From Ophthalmolycus amberensis (Eukaryota > Chordata > Actinopteri > Perciformes > Zoarcidae): a stretch of DNA of 64,000 nucleotides. The position numbers and the translations under genes were made by a program. How positions within the stretch are numbered: the first letter of the stretch is position 1; each line of letters begins with the position of its first letter. The DNA lies in NCBI GenBank assembly GCA_024529925.1, contig JAFEUB010000314.1:343001-407000 (forward strand), in the 5' to 3' direction. Under the pieces are notes generated by a model. It did not search any database. It saw only the letters and a program-made list of their open reading frames with translations, and was not told where the DNA came from. This document shows, piece by piece, positions 12,915-24,949 of the stretch.

Positions 12915-15133
12915 CTGAAGAAATGAAAACAATGAATATTAAACCCTTTATTGGTTATTTCAATATTCATAAGCACGGATCAAAGTTGTAACATTTAAAT
13001 TTGTTGAGCTGTAACACAGTTTTAATATGGTACACCTAACTAAAATGAAGGCCTATGTTGACGTTGGTCAGGCAGTCAGTAATCTGTCTGTCCAATTATT
13101 GGGTCTAGATAACGAATACTTCAACACTAGAAAGTGAAACCTTATGTTTTGGCAACCCTCTGACATTTTAGCCTAGTCTAGCCTAAAATTTTGAACAAGA
13201 GATTTCAAAATCTAATGGATAGCTTGTCATGGAATTGTCAGCTAAAGGACTTGAAAGAGGTGTATGAAGACATTGTTTTTCAATTTAATTTAATTTTGAT
13301 CAATTCATAAATCAAAAAGTTGAACTATCTATCAAACTATCAAAAGGAAGTTTAGGTTTTAGGATGCATCGTTAGGCATTTGTGCACCAGTACTAGTGTT
13401 GGCAAAAACTGAATGAATAAATACTTTTGAACTGAATCTTTCGCAAGTTTGATTCATACTGCGTCTACATTGGTATGTGTTGCCTCCAGGAAATAGCCAT
13501 AGCCTTGCACTTTAAAGGCCCACGTCCTTGGCTTTTATATTTTGCTAAACTAACTGCCAGCAATCAAAATGGGAGCATTGCAGCCTTAAACCGTGTTACA
13601 AACTCACTCAAGTACTGCATGGCTAAGTTTAGCTTCCTTTAAGCAGTATGGGTGGGACATGCATTTTCCCCTCTGTGCTTACCGTAGCTGTATGCGCTCG
13701 CTGCTGAGACTGTTTCGTACTGCAAACCCAAATACTCGTCTCAACTTGACTCGTCTCAGGCCAGAAGCTATTCTGTATCTTCCCTCTTTCCATTTTTACC
13801 TTCCTAAAGACTTCTCTAACCCTCAATATCTGTGAGTCAGTACAGTTTAAGGAAATTAACAAACAAAAATGACTTGTCAGCTTGCAGACTGCAGACTGCA
13901 TCTAAAATGTGATTCTGCTTTCATACCTATGACCACTACAATGTTTCTGCTCTCAATATACAGGTCATTTTGTTAGCCAGTGTGACAAAGAGAGAATCTC
14001 CCTTCAGATCCGGGCTCCTGCACAGAAGGAGGCTACCCTACAGCCATCAGACAGTGCTGCAGCCCACTTCCTCAGGAAAGTGACCCCCAGAGGTCAGACA
14101 CTGCAGGTCAGTTAAATCAAGGTCCCTCTGTTAGTTGGCGCCCTGTCCTGATGCAAATGATATATTAAGGGTATAGCAAGAGTATTGCTTATTGGGTACA
14201 TAGGGTCAATGGTTTCTACCATTACTGAGACCTTGTTCAATCAACACTTTATGGAATAACTCCAGTCCTGCTAATGGCTGCAGCCAGCTGCGGCCAACGT
14301 CCTAGACTTGCTTTACCATAAGGGAGAGTGCCTTTTGGCCTTCTTATTTCCCCAAATACATTTCCGAGGTTAATGGAGCAAATGTTTGGGCCCCAGCATT
14401 TCCTGACTTTGCCTCTGTTTCTTGATGAAGTAAGTGTCCCCTATTTGTCTTTAGAGCAGCACTTACGCTGTGTTCAAACATTTGACCCCAGGACTATTTG
14501 TGTTTATTTGCATTACTCAGGCGGCATGTGCAGGAATATATGTACAGCTTACCTCCATATAGATACCAACAATGGTTTTTTTTGCCTTTTCTTGCTACTA
14601 TCAAGAATGGCCGAAATAACCTTTTGCTTTGTGCACGTTGGGGGAGTCCCACATGTGTCGGAAAACCAAACGCCGTCATGTCTGGGTTCATAACATCATA
14701 TGGAGGAGCTTCACCAAGCTATATTTACTGTATTTAGCAGATTTTACAGTGATTTAATTGCAATAAATGGATCAAAAAGATTCCCAAATTACATCATGTC
14801 TGTTTTAATGCTTTTTCAGGTCTGTCTGCAAGACAACAAGCAATCCACTTTTAAGATGATTGTTTTCTGAACGGCAGGCCGGCACGAATTTGCCTCTGTT
14901 TGCGTCTTTGCATTGACTTTTTTTATGGAATTGAAAAGTTCACTTCGTGCTTGGTGTGAACACACCATTAGAGTGTCTGGATGCAGTCTTTAGTAGATTG
15001 GGACAGGAGGGATTGAAGCCAAAATTCATCTTTTGGAAACCTCTACAGAGTTCTGGTAAAAATGTGTAGATTGCCCCTAAGTCTGTGACAACATTTTGAA
15101 AATTCATTGCAATAATAATTCTATTTTACTTAC
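12915..15133. other. last intron of gene 1
   Basis: Intron between the FN3 exon and the GTPase exon. It is collinear with 36,523-39,161 of gene 2 but lacks about 450 bp near 15,030. It holds a degenerate Gypsy-type fragment near 14,310-14,480. Small open frames on the plus strand at 13,593-14,737 recur in every FN3 intron copy and show no sign of being genes. Confidence 0.7.
14310..14480 (+). mobile_element. degenerate Ty3/Gypsy reverse transcriptase fragment
   Basis: A frame around 14,328 resembles the palm region of Gypsy-type reverse transcriptase: a PFGL segment, then RLMEQMFGPQ, then LFLDE where the catalytic LDD would be expected. The catalytic pair is thus altered, and the frame is short. 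The same relic occurs at about 37,912, 53,460 and 61,180, so it predates the FN3-unit duplications. Confidence 0.55.
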
Positions 15134-15391
15134 TTGTGCGGGCAGATGTCACAGCTGGCTCGCTGATTCTTCGATCCCTAAATTGTGTCGAAACCGTAAG
15201 AGTGTAACACACCCCGGGCTTCAGGTTGCTGAGAGTGAGTTTGTTTGTGTCTGTTGACTCTTGCACAATGTCTCCTTCATGGCAACAAGTCACAATGTAA
15301 CTCTCCACTTCACCAGCAGGGGGGTCCCAACGCAGAGACAGTGACTCACTGCTGACCTGATCGACTGTGATCTGCACAGGAGGGCTGGGCT
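15134..15391 (-). CDS. VLIG gene 1, FN3 exon
   Basis: An 86-codon exon encoding one complete fibronectin type III domain. It begins EPSPPVQITVDQ and contains the FN3 core tryptophan in LSLRWDPP, a LKPGVCYTLTV strand with the conserved Tyr, and the final strand AVTSART. The acceptor is ttccacag|AGCCC and the donor CAA|GTAAGT, phase 1 on both sides. It joins in frame to the linker exon upstream and to the GTPase exon downstream (the junction reads T-K-T-H). FN3 domains usually mediate protein contacts; the role in this GTPase is unknown. Confidence 0.85.
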
Positions 15392-15574
15392 CTGTGGAAA
15401 CAATACAATGGTTTCACTGGAAATTCAAGCTGTCAACGTTTGTCTGTAATTTAAATTACTGCCAAGAGCAAGAGGTGAAGTAAAAGACAAAGACACATAC
15501 TGTATAATCACGCCATGCACTTATTTTGTAGGAATACAATTTACGACCTCTTTAGTCTGAAACTCACCTTTATT

Positions 15575-15715
<141 letters not shown>

Positions 15716-15838
15716 TGAGAATACATCAGTGTAAGAAGTACATGTGTTTAGTTTTTTTTGTGAGCCCAAAAACCATGCAGGCAACCCTCCATGTTTTTAT
15801 TATTATTATTATCCAATTGATGTATTATTCAGATTTAC

Positions 15839-15892
15839 CTGTGAAGACAGTTTGCATGGAAAGAACTGACACTTCTCCTGGCGGAGGAACAT
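15839..15892 (-). CDS. VLIG gene 1, 18-codon linker exon
   Basis: A 54-nt exon with acceptor tatgacag|ATGTTCC and donor ACAG|GTAAAT, phase 1 at both ends. It encodes VPPPGEVSVLSMQTVFT and joins without a break to the FN3 exon (…TVFTEPSPPV). The copy at 63,347-63,400 is the same length. Copies at 39,780 and 49,545 carry five more codons (NATSK). It probably forms the spacer before the FN3 fold. Confidence 0.65.
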
Positions 15893-16300
15893 CTGTCATA
15901 AGAGAAGAGAGGTACATCTCAGGATCATTGCAGTATGTATTTAGTCATTCAATTGGATCAGTTGTTGATGGTCACACTTGGTCCGTGCATGAAGTATAAC
16001 TTATCTGCCATTGTTTATGTTGTATAATGAACAATGTCAGATTAGGGGTATTGCTAAATTCATTTGCCTACTTGTGCTCATGCAAATGTATCCTGATGTG
16101 TAAGTTCGTTCTTTGATAGCCGATGCTGCTTTAACCTGTTTAACGCTTTGTCTGTGTTATTGTTGCATTGAATGAAAACGTGCAATGTAACAGTGGGGCT
16201 TGGCCCAGTGGAAATAACAGCAATAATAATAATATTTTTACTTATGGACTGCACATCATTTAGTGCCTTTCTGCTGAACAGTAGACTGTATAAAACTTAC

Positions 16301-16421
16301 TTTTAACACACGTGCTGTGTTGACAGTCATCCTTGCTGTTGGACTGCTGCTTTGATGGAGGGTCGTCTTCTCCTGCACGGTAAAGATCACCGACTCCCTT
16401 CACGAATGAGAAAATGGACAT
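16301..16421 (-). CDS. VLIG gene 1, first coding exon
   Basis: The exon starts at the ATG at 16,421-16,419 and encodes MSIFSFVKGVGDLYRAGEDD followed by a polar tail, 40 codons plus 1 nt. The donor is AAAA|GTAAGT. The ATG context and the MSIF/MYIF start are conserved in the other two copies, while upstream in-frame sequence is not. Relative to the copies at 63.8 and 2.5 kb it lacks 18 nt (the EDSSDD segment). The exon has no recognisable domain and is acidic and probably disordered. Confidence 0.65.
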
Positions 16422-17680
16422 TTTCAGGTGTGTTGAATCAACTCATAATTCCATACACATTTGTTAATAAGATAGTATTTTCATTTTCTTTTCAAACAGC
16501 TTCTCACTGAAAGTAAAAAAGAGACAAGTATTGAAGGCTTTATTGCTCGAGTGCTGGAATAATATGCGGTAAAGTTTAAAACACCTTGCAGCCTTCTTGA
16601 CTGCAGTATGGACCAAAACCAGGAAGTCACTTCAAACCAGAAAACACGAAGCCCAACGAGAACCATAGCTTGTGGGTGCATTTCTACACTTGCTTATCAT
16701 GTGCAGCGCCATGAGGGGTATGAATGTAAAGGATTTAAAATTATAATCAAACAATAATTTATACTAATCAGTCTTTAATCTTGTGTGTATGGTCTGAAAA
16801 TGTACGACTTTGCTAAATCCTAGTGTAACTATGAACATCCCAAGTCTCTTAATTCCATTCCCGTCACTTGCGTCTTTTAAATTACATAACTCATCAAACC
16901 CGACACTCAGGAATTATCAGCCTCACATGACTGAATGAAAAAGATGATAAATTATGTAAAAAGCATTTCGTCTCCAACTCTCTCTGACTTTAATTGTATC
17001 CATAATAAAAGTAATTGAGGGAAATATCAAATCATGAAAAGACAAATCTTTCTAAGAAATGAAGAAATCAAAGTGTTTCACAGACAGACACAACGCAAGT
17101 TTCTGCATAAATATATATTTACAAACTCATAATAATAAATCCAAAAGAGGTCAACAAACTACAAGTAGCCTACAGATCGGATCTAACCGGATGTAACTTT
17201 CATTGACTTCCTGTCATTTTTGAAGGCGGCTGAAAACCGACTTGACCACAGTTTTTTGTCAACACCCCCTGTCCTCTAACCTCCCTCCGCCTTGCCCCGC
17301 AACACGTATCGTGTTTATATCGTGAGGTGCTTCAACAAACATAAGCAGCATAAATCAGAATGCGACACTGTTGAGCATTTCTAGGGAAGATTATTCAATT
17401 TTTTTACACCTCCAATGGAATGAATAGTCTAATATATTGTAGTCGACAGAATGAGTGGCTGAATAGCTCGACATCTGCTCATCGGTGAAAGCCAAAATAT
17501 TCGGGTTGATCGGTCAAAAACCTGCACAGGCTGAGGCTGCAACGTGTCACGTTTGAAAGAGTTTACAGTGGAAGCTATTCACGCTGTGTTGCTCGACCAG
17601 TTTTTCAGGTCCTCTCATTCGGCACATAACGGTAAAACAAAAGCACAGAGCGACCTACCTTTTATAGAAGAGAAGTGGCC
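16422..17680. other. upstream region of gene 1, no gene seen
   Basis: AT-rich DNA without convincing coding sequence, transposon ends or tRNA. By position it should hold the gene 1 promoter and any 5' untranslated exon. A polypyrimidine tract and AG (minus sense, near 16,501-16,515) could be an acceptor for the exon that carries the ATG. Similarity to the orphan copy at 2.6 kb stops near 16,490. Confidence 0.4.
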
Positions 17681-17681
17681 A

Positions 17682-18250
17682 TGTCAAAATATCAACCGTT
17701 CTATGCAGAGGTTTCTTCTCGGTGCAGCATTTCAAGGAGCGTGTCCTGTACGCAGCGAGCCCGCGTGTACAAATGCGCCCCTGCAGACTGCAGACCTCCC
17801 CTTTTATTCTGGGGGAGATACTTTCGGTTTCATGATCACGTGGTTTCTCGGAATCAAAGGTTCTTACAGTAAACTGCATTATGAAACATAGGCAGCACTT
17901 CAGACTTTTTCGGTTGTTTTCCCTGCTGTGCTGCACAATTGACACTTGGTTGGGAAGTCAATGTTGAGTTCAAAAGAATCACAATGTTTACACATTTCCC
18001 TTTTTTTATCATGAAAAATGTCAGGAATAAATTCAATTACATTTCACATGAGCAAGATTCCACATTGATTGCTTTTATAAATTAAATGCCAATTTGATGA
18101 TCAGCTGTTTAAGTTTCAAACTCAATTCTATACTTGACTATTAAACTGTATAAGTTTGCTCTCAGCAGCATGTGTTACACTTTGTTTGTGTCTCATTGCC
18201 CTTCCTCATGTTTCTTAGTGAGGCAGGATTTCCCCTCCTTGGCCACCCAC
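17682..18250. repeat. tandem repeat unit 1, left part (contains Rep-A start)
   Basis: 17,682-18,250 plus 20,846-21,124 form one unit. The next unit, 21,125-22,083, begins with the same 'ggccatgtcaaaat' segment and has the same order. The unit is interrupted by a LINE at 18,251. Its first part resembles noncoding or LTR-like DNA. Class unknown. Confidence 0.65.
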
Positions 18251-20845
18251 CCAAAAGTAAAACTCTGATTGACCTTGCTTTCACGAACAGGACAGAAAGA
18301 ATAACTAAAACATACAATCTGATTACAGGCCTATCAGATCATAATATGACATTGGTTGTTAGAAAACTGACCAAGAAACGATTGGTTCATCATACCAAGA
18401 ATGACATGAAATCTGTAAAATCAGGGATTCCAAAATGTAAATTGGCAGACTTTGAAAGAGAACTGACGCAAATGAACTGGGATACAGTAACAGAAACACA
18501 TGATTTGAACACTTGCTGTGATCATTTCATGACGGCTATTAATGGTTTAATTGACAGATACACTAAAACAAGGAAGAGCAGCCCTAAAAGGAGCTCACTT
18601 CCATGGCTTGGTCAAGATAACTGGCAAATCATGAAAAAACGTGACTTCGCCCTCAAAAGGTCTCTAGTCACAAAGACTGATACTGATCATCTCATTTATA
18701 CAGGCCTAAGAAACAAAGTTGTCACCGAGCTACGCAAAGCTAAGATGAATTACTTCTCAAAACGTATACAAGAGGCTAAGGGTAGTAGTTCCAAATTGTG
18801 GAAGCACATTAATTGTTTAACCAACTCAAACACCCATAAGTATCAGAGAATAAAGGAACTGAGAATAAATAACGAACCTATCTCTGATAATGCAACAATT
18901 GCAAATGAATTCAATGTTTTTTTGTAGACTCAGTACAGGAACTCGCAAACAATTTTAAACCAGTAGAACTGACACCTAACACAGTGGACCAGAACACTCG
19001 AAATCAATTTTACATCAAAGAAGTTAACCTTGAAAAAGTAAGCAAAATTATGAGTTAACTCAAAGGCCAAGGACATCAATAATCTTGATTTTGCAATGAT
19101 AAAGAACTACAGAACCCAACTACTTGAGCCAATAACACACCTTGTGAACCTGTCAATTAAAACAAGAACCTTCCCAGAGACCTGGAAAACAGCCGTTATC
19201 AGTCCAATCTTTAAATCTGGTGAGCAAGACTTGACATGCAATTACAGACCCATCGCCATCCTCCCAGTTGTCTCCAAGATACTGGAAAAAATTCTAGCAG
19301 AGCAACTCATAATACATCGAGAGACAAATCAGTTACTGTATCAACAACAATTTGGATTCAGACCCAAACATTCAACTGAGACTGCAAACTGCCATCTAAT
19401 TGAGAAAATAAAAGGACTTTTGGATAAAGGTCATGCTGTGGGAGCAGTTTTCTTAGACTTAAAAAAGACTTTTGATACTGTTAACCACAGTGTGCTGATG
19501 TCCAAACTTCACAAATTCCAATTTTCTGATCATGCCTCACAATGGTTTGACTCGTACCTCAGGGGAAGAGTACAATGTGTGAGAGTCAATGGGGAAAAGT
19601 CCACCATCCGTGCCAATAGCATGGGGATACCCCAGGGGTCAGTTCTAGGTCCTGTGCTATTTAGCATGTATATCAACGACCTGCCTGAGAGCTGTCCTGG
19701 GGTTGGCTGCCAGATGTATGCTGATGATACAGTTATTTATACATCTGCCAGAACATCTAGCAAGGCCGCTGACCAGCTCACTGAATCATTACATTCTATA
19801 TCGCAATGGCTTGAGTCCTCTCACTTAACACTGAATGTAAAAAAAACAGTTTCAATTTGTTTTTCAACACGTAAACGACACGGCAATGCAAGTTTTATGA
19901 TAGAAATAAAGAATGAGGTCATCAGTGAGGTTGACAATGTGAAGTACTTAGGAATCATCTTAGACTCTCATCTAAGATTTGATAAACAAGTGCGTAATAT
20001 CAGCAAAAAGGTTAAATCAAATCTCAACTGCTTCAGATTCATCAGAAAATATCTGCCATTCAGTACAGCTCATCTCTACATGCACGCCATGATATTCTCA
20101 CACCTATCATACTGCATCACTACCTGGTCACAAGCCTCACAATCAACCACACAACCCATCATATCACTGTATAACCAGACATTAAAAATGATGGACAAAA
20201 AACCAATGAGGTGGCACCATTGTCAGATCTTAGAGAAACACAATATGTTCAGCTTTGAAAGCTTTATAAGCTATTCCAACCTAAAGCTTATTTTTAAATG
20301 CCTACATGGTCATGCTCCTTCCCTGCTTAATGAATTTGTTGCACGACAGCAGCTCACCAGCAGAGTGAACACACGGGCCTCAGCAAACGGGAACTGTCGC
20401 ATTGCATTGCGCAAAACCTCATTTGGACAATCAGTGTTTTCTGTTAAAGGAGCAAAACTATGGAACTATCTACCAACTGAGTTGAAAATGCAACAAAATT
20501 GTAATGTTTTTAATTGAGGTATTAAATCATGGCTAAAAGAGAAACAACATTGTTCTCACACCTAACACTCCTGTAAACACACTTGCACTTTATGTATGTA
20601 TCTGTATGTATTTGTGTATGTATCTGTGTATGTATTTGTGGATATATTTTTTATTTTATTTTCTATTTTAACTTCTTTATTTTCTATTTGAACTTCTTTA
20701 AAAAAGCCTCCTGTGGACAGGTGTTGTAAATTAGCATTTCGCTACAAACACTTAACACAGTGCATCTGGGCTTTGTGCATAAATGTATGTTACAATTCTA
20801 ATGCTACTGTGATGTCCATATCAAATAAAATAAACATAACATAAC
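18251..20845 (+). mobile_element. 5'-truncated LINE (Jockey/L2/CR1-like group)
   Basis: A 2.6-kb insertion into the repeat unit. The uninterrupted site is visible at 21,690-21,715, where 'ggccacccac' runs directly into 'acgcccttatgagg'. It starts within the C-terminal part of the endonuclease domain (a GLSDHN segment), continues through the reverse transcriptase and ends in an AT-rich tail (aaataaaataaacataacataac). No long target-site duplication is evident. The clade assignment rests on the motif layout only. Confidence 0.85.
18254..20517 (+). pseudogene. LINE endonuclease/reverse transcriptase, inactivated
   Basis: Two long frames (18,254-18,927 and 19,096-20,517) cover one polyprotein. 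The reverse transcriptase retains NYRPIAILP, QFGFRPKHST, GIPQGSVLGP and the catalytic YADD at 19,717-19,728, then KYLGI. Between the two frames there is a stop at 18,925, a reading-frame slip in a T run just before it, and another stop near 19,056. The endonuclease N-terminus is missing. The element cannot be autonomous as it stands. Confidence 0.85.
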
Positions 20846-21124
20846 ACGCCCTTATGAGGAAACAAAAACTACCCAGAGAAAGGTATCCTTCCTTCTTGAA
20901 CTGATGTATTTTACAGTTGATGGATGCAGTCAGTTTTCCCTTCATGTGTTGTAGAAAGAGGTCTATCCAGATGTTTAGCTTTTTTCTGGTTTAGGAGGAC
21001 GGTGTTCTTGGCAACAGTTGGCTCAGTACCACTTTTACTGTGGTTGGGCAGTACAAGCAGAGCGATGGGGAGAGGGGAGTCTTGCAGTCTAGTACTCGGG
21101 TCAGTTTATCAGTGAGTAAAAGGT

Positions 21125-22083
21125 GATGTGGCCATGTCAAAATAACAACCTTTCTCTGCAGAAGTTTGTTCTCGGTGCAGCATTTCAAGGAGCGTGTCCT
21201 GTACGCAGCGAGCCCGCATGTGCAAATGCGCCCCTGCAGACCTCCCCTTTTATTCTGGTGGAGATACGTACTTTCACTTTCGGTTTCATGATCACATGGT
21301 TTCTCGGAATCAAAGGTTCTTACAGTAAACTGCATTATGAAACATAGGCAGCACTCCAGACATTTTCAGTTGTTTTCCCTGCTGTGCTGCACAATTGACA
21401 CTTGGTTGGGAAGTCAATGTTGAGTTCATGAGAATCACAATGTTTACACATTTCCCTTTTTTTATCATGAAAAATGTCAGGAATAAATTCAATTACATTT
21501 CACATGAGCAAGATTCCACATTGATTGCTATTATAAATTAAATGCCAATTTGATGATCAGCTGTTTAAGTTTCAAACTCAATTCTATACTTGAGTATTAA
21601 ACTGTATAGGTTTGCTCGCAGCAGCATGTGTTACACTTTGTTTTTGTCTCATTGTCCTTCCTCATTTTTCTTAGTGAGGCAGGATTTCCCCTCCTTGGCC
21701 ACCCACACGCCCTTATGAGGAAACAAAAACTATCCAGAGAAAAGTATCCTTCCTTCTTGAACTGATGTATTTTACAGTTGATGGATGCAGTCAGTTTTCC
21801 CTTCATGTGGTGTAGAAAGAGGTCTATCCAGATGTTTAGCTTTTTTTCTGGTTTAGGAGGACGGTGTTCTTGGCAACAGTTGGCTGAGTACCACTTTTAC
21901 TGTGGTTGGGCAGTACAAGCAGAGCGATGGGGAGAGGGGAGTCTTGCAGTCTAGTACTCGGGTCAGTTTATCAGTGAGTCAAAGGTGTTGTACAGGTGGA
22001 CGGGGCAGATTGTGTTCATGGATGTAATCATCTAAGGTGGTGTTATTGAGAAAGCTTCTGAACAGATTTTGCTCACCAAGAGC
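21125..22083. repeat. tandem repeat unit 2 (contains Rep-A copy c)
   Basis: An uninterrupted counterpart of 17,682-18,250 joined to 20,846-21,124, continuing further to 'gaacagattttg' as in copy a (ends near 1,203). It serves as the empty-site reference for the LINE at 18,251. Confidence 0.65.
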
Positions 22084-23100
22084 ACTCTTACCTTGAGGAC
22101 CTTAACCCGTTTTATTTGTTTTTTAGAATGAAATGAACATTAAAAATTGCAACAATGAATAATACAAAATGTAAGCCTTCTTTAGGACTTCAAAAGTTCC
22201 AAAAGCCTAAAAAGCAGACTGTCCTTTTTTCTCCCCCTTTTTTTACTTGGAGCATCTTTCGCCTCGAGATCCACATGTGGTAGACGACTGAACTTTAATG
22301 AATCAAACATACACACCGTTTGATTAGTCAAACGATAACACTGTTTACGTAGTCTTACAAGGTATGACTTGTTATTTAAGTTAGCAGTACTTTGTTAGCC
22401 CTCCTCCAAAGGTTCCTGTCAGGCCTTCATTGGTGGAACATCAGTCAGGATGTCTCTCTAACACAGTGATTCTCAACTGGTGGGTCGCCCGTTTTCAGTG
22501 GGTCGCGGGGCCTTTGCCTGACAAAAAAAAAAAGTTGTGATTTTATTTTGAAGGGCATTTTTTATGCAGCGGAATTATTCCAGCATTTACGGCACTTGTT
22601 CAGCAGTGCAGGAAAAACACAGACCAATGCGTTGTGAATCACATCACGTGATGAAGCTCAGCCAATCAAATATGAGTATTCTGACAAGTTTCCTGACTTG
22701 AGTGAGATGTACACACACCGTGACACACGGGGAGAGACGAGGATATAGAGAGCAGAGCAGGACTGTTGAGCTGTGAGATGTGAAAGTCAAATCATAGGAT
22801 GATTTCCAAAAGAGAAAAATGTCCAGAGAGACCAGTCATTAGACTCTGACTGGACAGACTCATAGAGGTGAATTCTTCAAACACTAATTTCTCTTTTTAG
22901 TAGATGAGAAAAATATAATATCGTGGCTTTTTCACTTCACACTAAATTAACTGAATTTAAAGCTGAGAAAAATGAGAATAATATTTGTTAATAATAAAAA
23001 AAAAAAAAGTGTGCTTTCTTTATTTGATTTGGCAGTTGTTTACTACACAGAGACGTTACTACTACTAGACTTCTTGAATATAGATATCCCCAAATTATAT

Positions 23101-24811
23101 TGTTGGGGTCTGACAATATGGCTTCGACATGTGCTGTAGAAGAAAGAATCAGGTCTTCCCTTTTGCAAGCAAAGGTTTCATCCTGATTGTGGTTTGATGA
23201 GCACCAAACACCCTCTGAAGGAATTTCACATTAGGGTGTGAGTTTCCCCCCCCGCCCAAAAAACTATGCGTTCCTGAAGTCACCTGAGAGCACCGCTGCA
23301 ATCTCATTGGCCGAGAGCCAAGACAGCACCAGGACCCCTGTGGTTCAGCCACTGTTCTACAAAACTACCTGTAGCCCCCACCTCAATGCTTTTTCCACCG
23401 ATCCCCTCCGGGGTAGCAGGAGGCACACCAACGTTGCTCCTCTTTTTAACCAAAATCCTAGGTTTCACAGTTTATATTCGCTGGCCGAATTCACCAAACT
23501 GTCTACTTTATCTTTGTTCGCATCCACGAAGCGAACCCGTTTAATCCTGCAGAAGTGAAGAAGCAGACTTCTTCAGAACGAGAGACCGAGACCTTCCACT
23601 CTCCACTCTCCACCAAGCGCCTCGTCTACTCCGGCCATAAGGACGCGAAACTCCCTTATCCAGACGACAGCGATTCTCTCCTACCGAGAGAAACACGGCT
23701 TCCGACGCCGCAGGCTGAGCCCACCGAAGCTCAGGAGAAACCCCCCAGAAGACTCCCCTCAATCACCACGATTGAATCGTACCGTAAGGCAAATAGATTC
23801 TGGGCAGAGTTAGAGAGAGTTCATTTGTGTTTATTTTATCTTGTTTACGTGCTTAAAGTACTGTTCATTTTTATAACGTGGTGTATGCTTAATAATCGCC
23901 GACACTAACGATCGCTGAGATCGTTGGGGTTGTGTAGAAGTAGCATGTATTCCATGCTACTGTGATCTGTGTTGAAACAGCCGCAGTGAGGTCGAAGTTG
24001 CTTCTCATCAGTTCAGGAGGTCAGAACCGCCGGCTGAGACAAAGAGTCGCTGTTCTCTCCCCTGGCTGAGAGAGCAATCTTCCGTACTCCCGCGCGGCGC
24101 AGAGGATCGTAATCGCTTGTTTTATTTCATTTTATTTCCCTTCTCTTTTACTAACCCACACACACACATATAGCTTTGAGCTAATCGAGCTACGTGCTGA
24201 ACAGCTACCAGCACATGTAGACACCGGGTCTCCTGTCGGCTCTCCGCCATTTTGGGTCTCACGCATGAGAGACGTCACCACGTCCCAGTTACGTCACACG
24301 TCACTGAGCTGTTCCCTCGCTCCCCCCCCCCTTTGCTCACACATACCCACACACACACACACACACACCCCCCCCCCCCCCCCTCTTTTCAATAGTCTGT
24401 TGATTTTAGATAGCGTGCTCATGAATGTATAGTTGTTGTTAGTTTAGATATTAGTTGACTAGATCATTAGTATTAGAACTTAATAAACTCTGTTATATTT
24501 TAAAGAGCAGCTGTCTGTGGTTACTTTGTGCATGCGTATTGTGATAATAACTGTATATGTGGTCTGTGATCGAACTTAAAAACCTTCACTTGCACTCTGA
24601 ATGTGTAATATTACTCAGACTACTGACATTATGAGTGAACACTAATTATGAGACTTAGTTTTATCGTTTCGTTATTGGTCCCTGTTCGCAGGGTGGTGCC
24701 CCGTTATTATCAATAATCATTAATAATTGTTACTTACATCAATAATTCTATTGATGTCAAGAATTTAGTTTCTTAGATGCTGATAACCCAAACACGCTCC
24801 TTTACATTCCT

Positions 24812-24815
<4 letters not shown>
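23101..24815 (+). mobile_element. 1.7-kb LTR nested in the hAT element
   Basis: It begins TGTTGGGGTC and ends TTCCTAACA. The 4 bp before it are ATAT, and ATAT follows it, but the right flank is a TA microsatellite, so the duplication is ambiguous. Related copies lie at 50,993-52,597 (longest), 40,895-41,284 and 60,189-60,299 (3' tails). The polyadenylation signal AATAAA is at 24,482-24,487. In the 50.9-kb relative a TATAAAAC box lies about 1.1 kb upstream of AATAAA, which implies an unusually long R/leader region. No gag or pol sequence is present. Family not recognised. Confidence 0.65.
24346..24384. repeat. CA and C tracts
   Basis: A short (CA)n followed by a C run inside the LTR. Confidence 0.85.

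Positions 24816-24866
<51 letters not shown>
24815..24866. repeat. (TA)n microsatellite
   Basis: About 50 bp of TA immediately after the LTR end and inside the hAT element. It may have grown from the AT-rich target site. Confidence 0.9.
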
Positions 24867-24870
<4 letters not shown>

Positions 24871-24949
24871 GGGTCGTGGGTCCCGGCTTGTCATTAAGGA
24901 GTGATGGTGGGTCCCGCAGCCAGACCAGTTGAGAACCACTGCTCTAACA

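Larger units (their letters stand above)
22464..24941. mobile_element. hAT-type element with LTR inserted
   Basis: Terminal inverted repeats CAGTGATTCTCAACTGG and its complement (ccagttgagaaccactg) are flanked by the 8-bp duplication CTCTAACA (22,456-22,463 and 24,942-24,949). This is the signature of the hAT superfamily. Without the LTR at 23,101-24,815 the element is only about 0.76 kb and has no transposase, so it is non-autonomous. Confidence 0.85.

Noticed and set aside
13593..14737. Small plus-strand frames conserved in all FN3 introns
   Set aside because: Conservation follows from recent duplication; they include a broken Gypsy relic and show frame disruptions between copies.
16500..16520. 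Interferon-response-like motif GAAAGTAAAA upstream of gene 1 (and CAAACTGAAA near 2,771)
   Set aside because: Each has a mismatch to GAAANNGAAA, the two are not at equivalent positions, and such short matches are expected by chance.
23555..23908. 117-codon frame in the LTR
   Set aside because: It has no recognised domain, and the relative at 51,116-51,712 differs in frame length and most of its sequence except the end; treated as LTR sequence.
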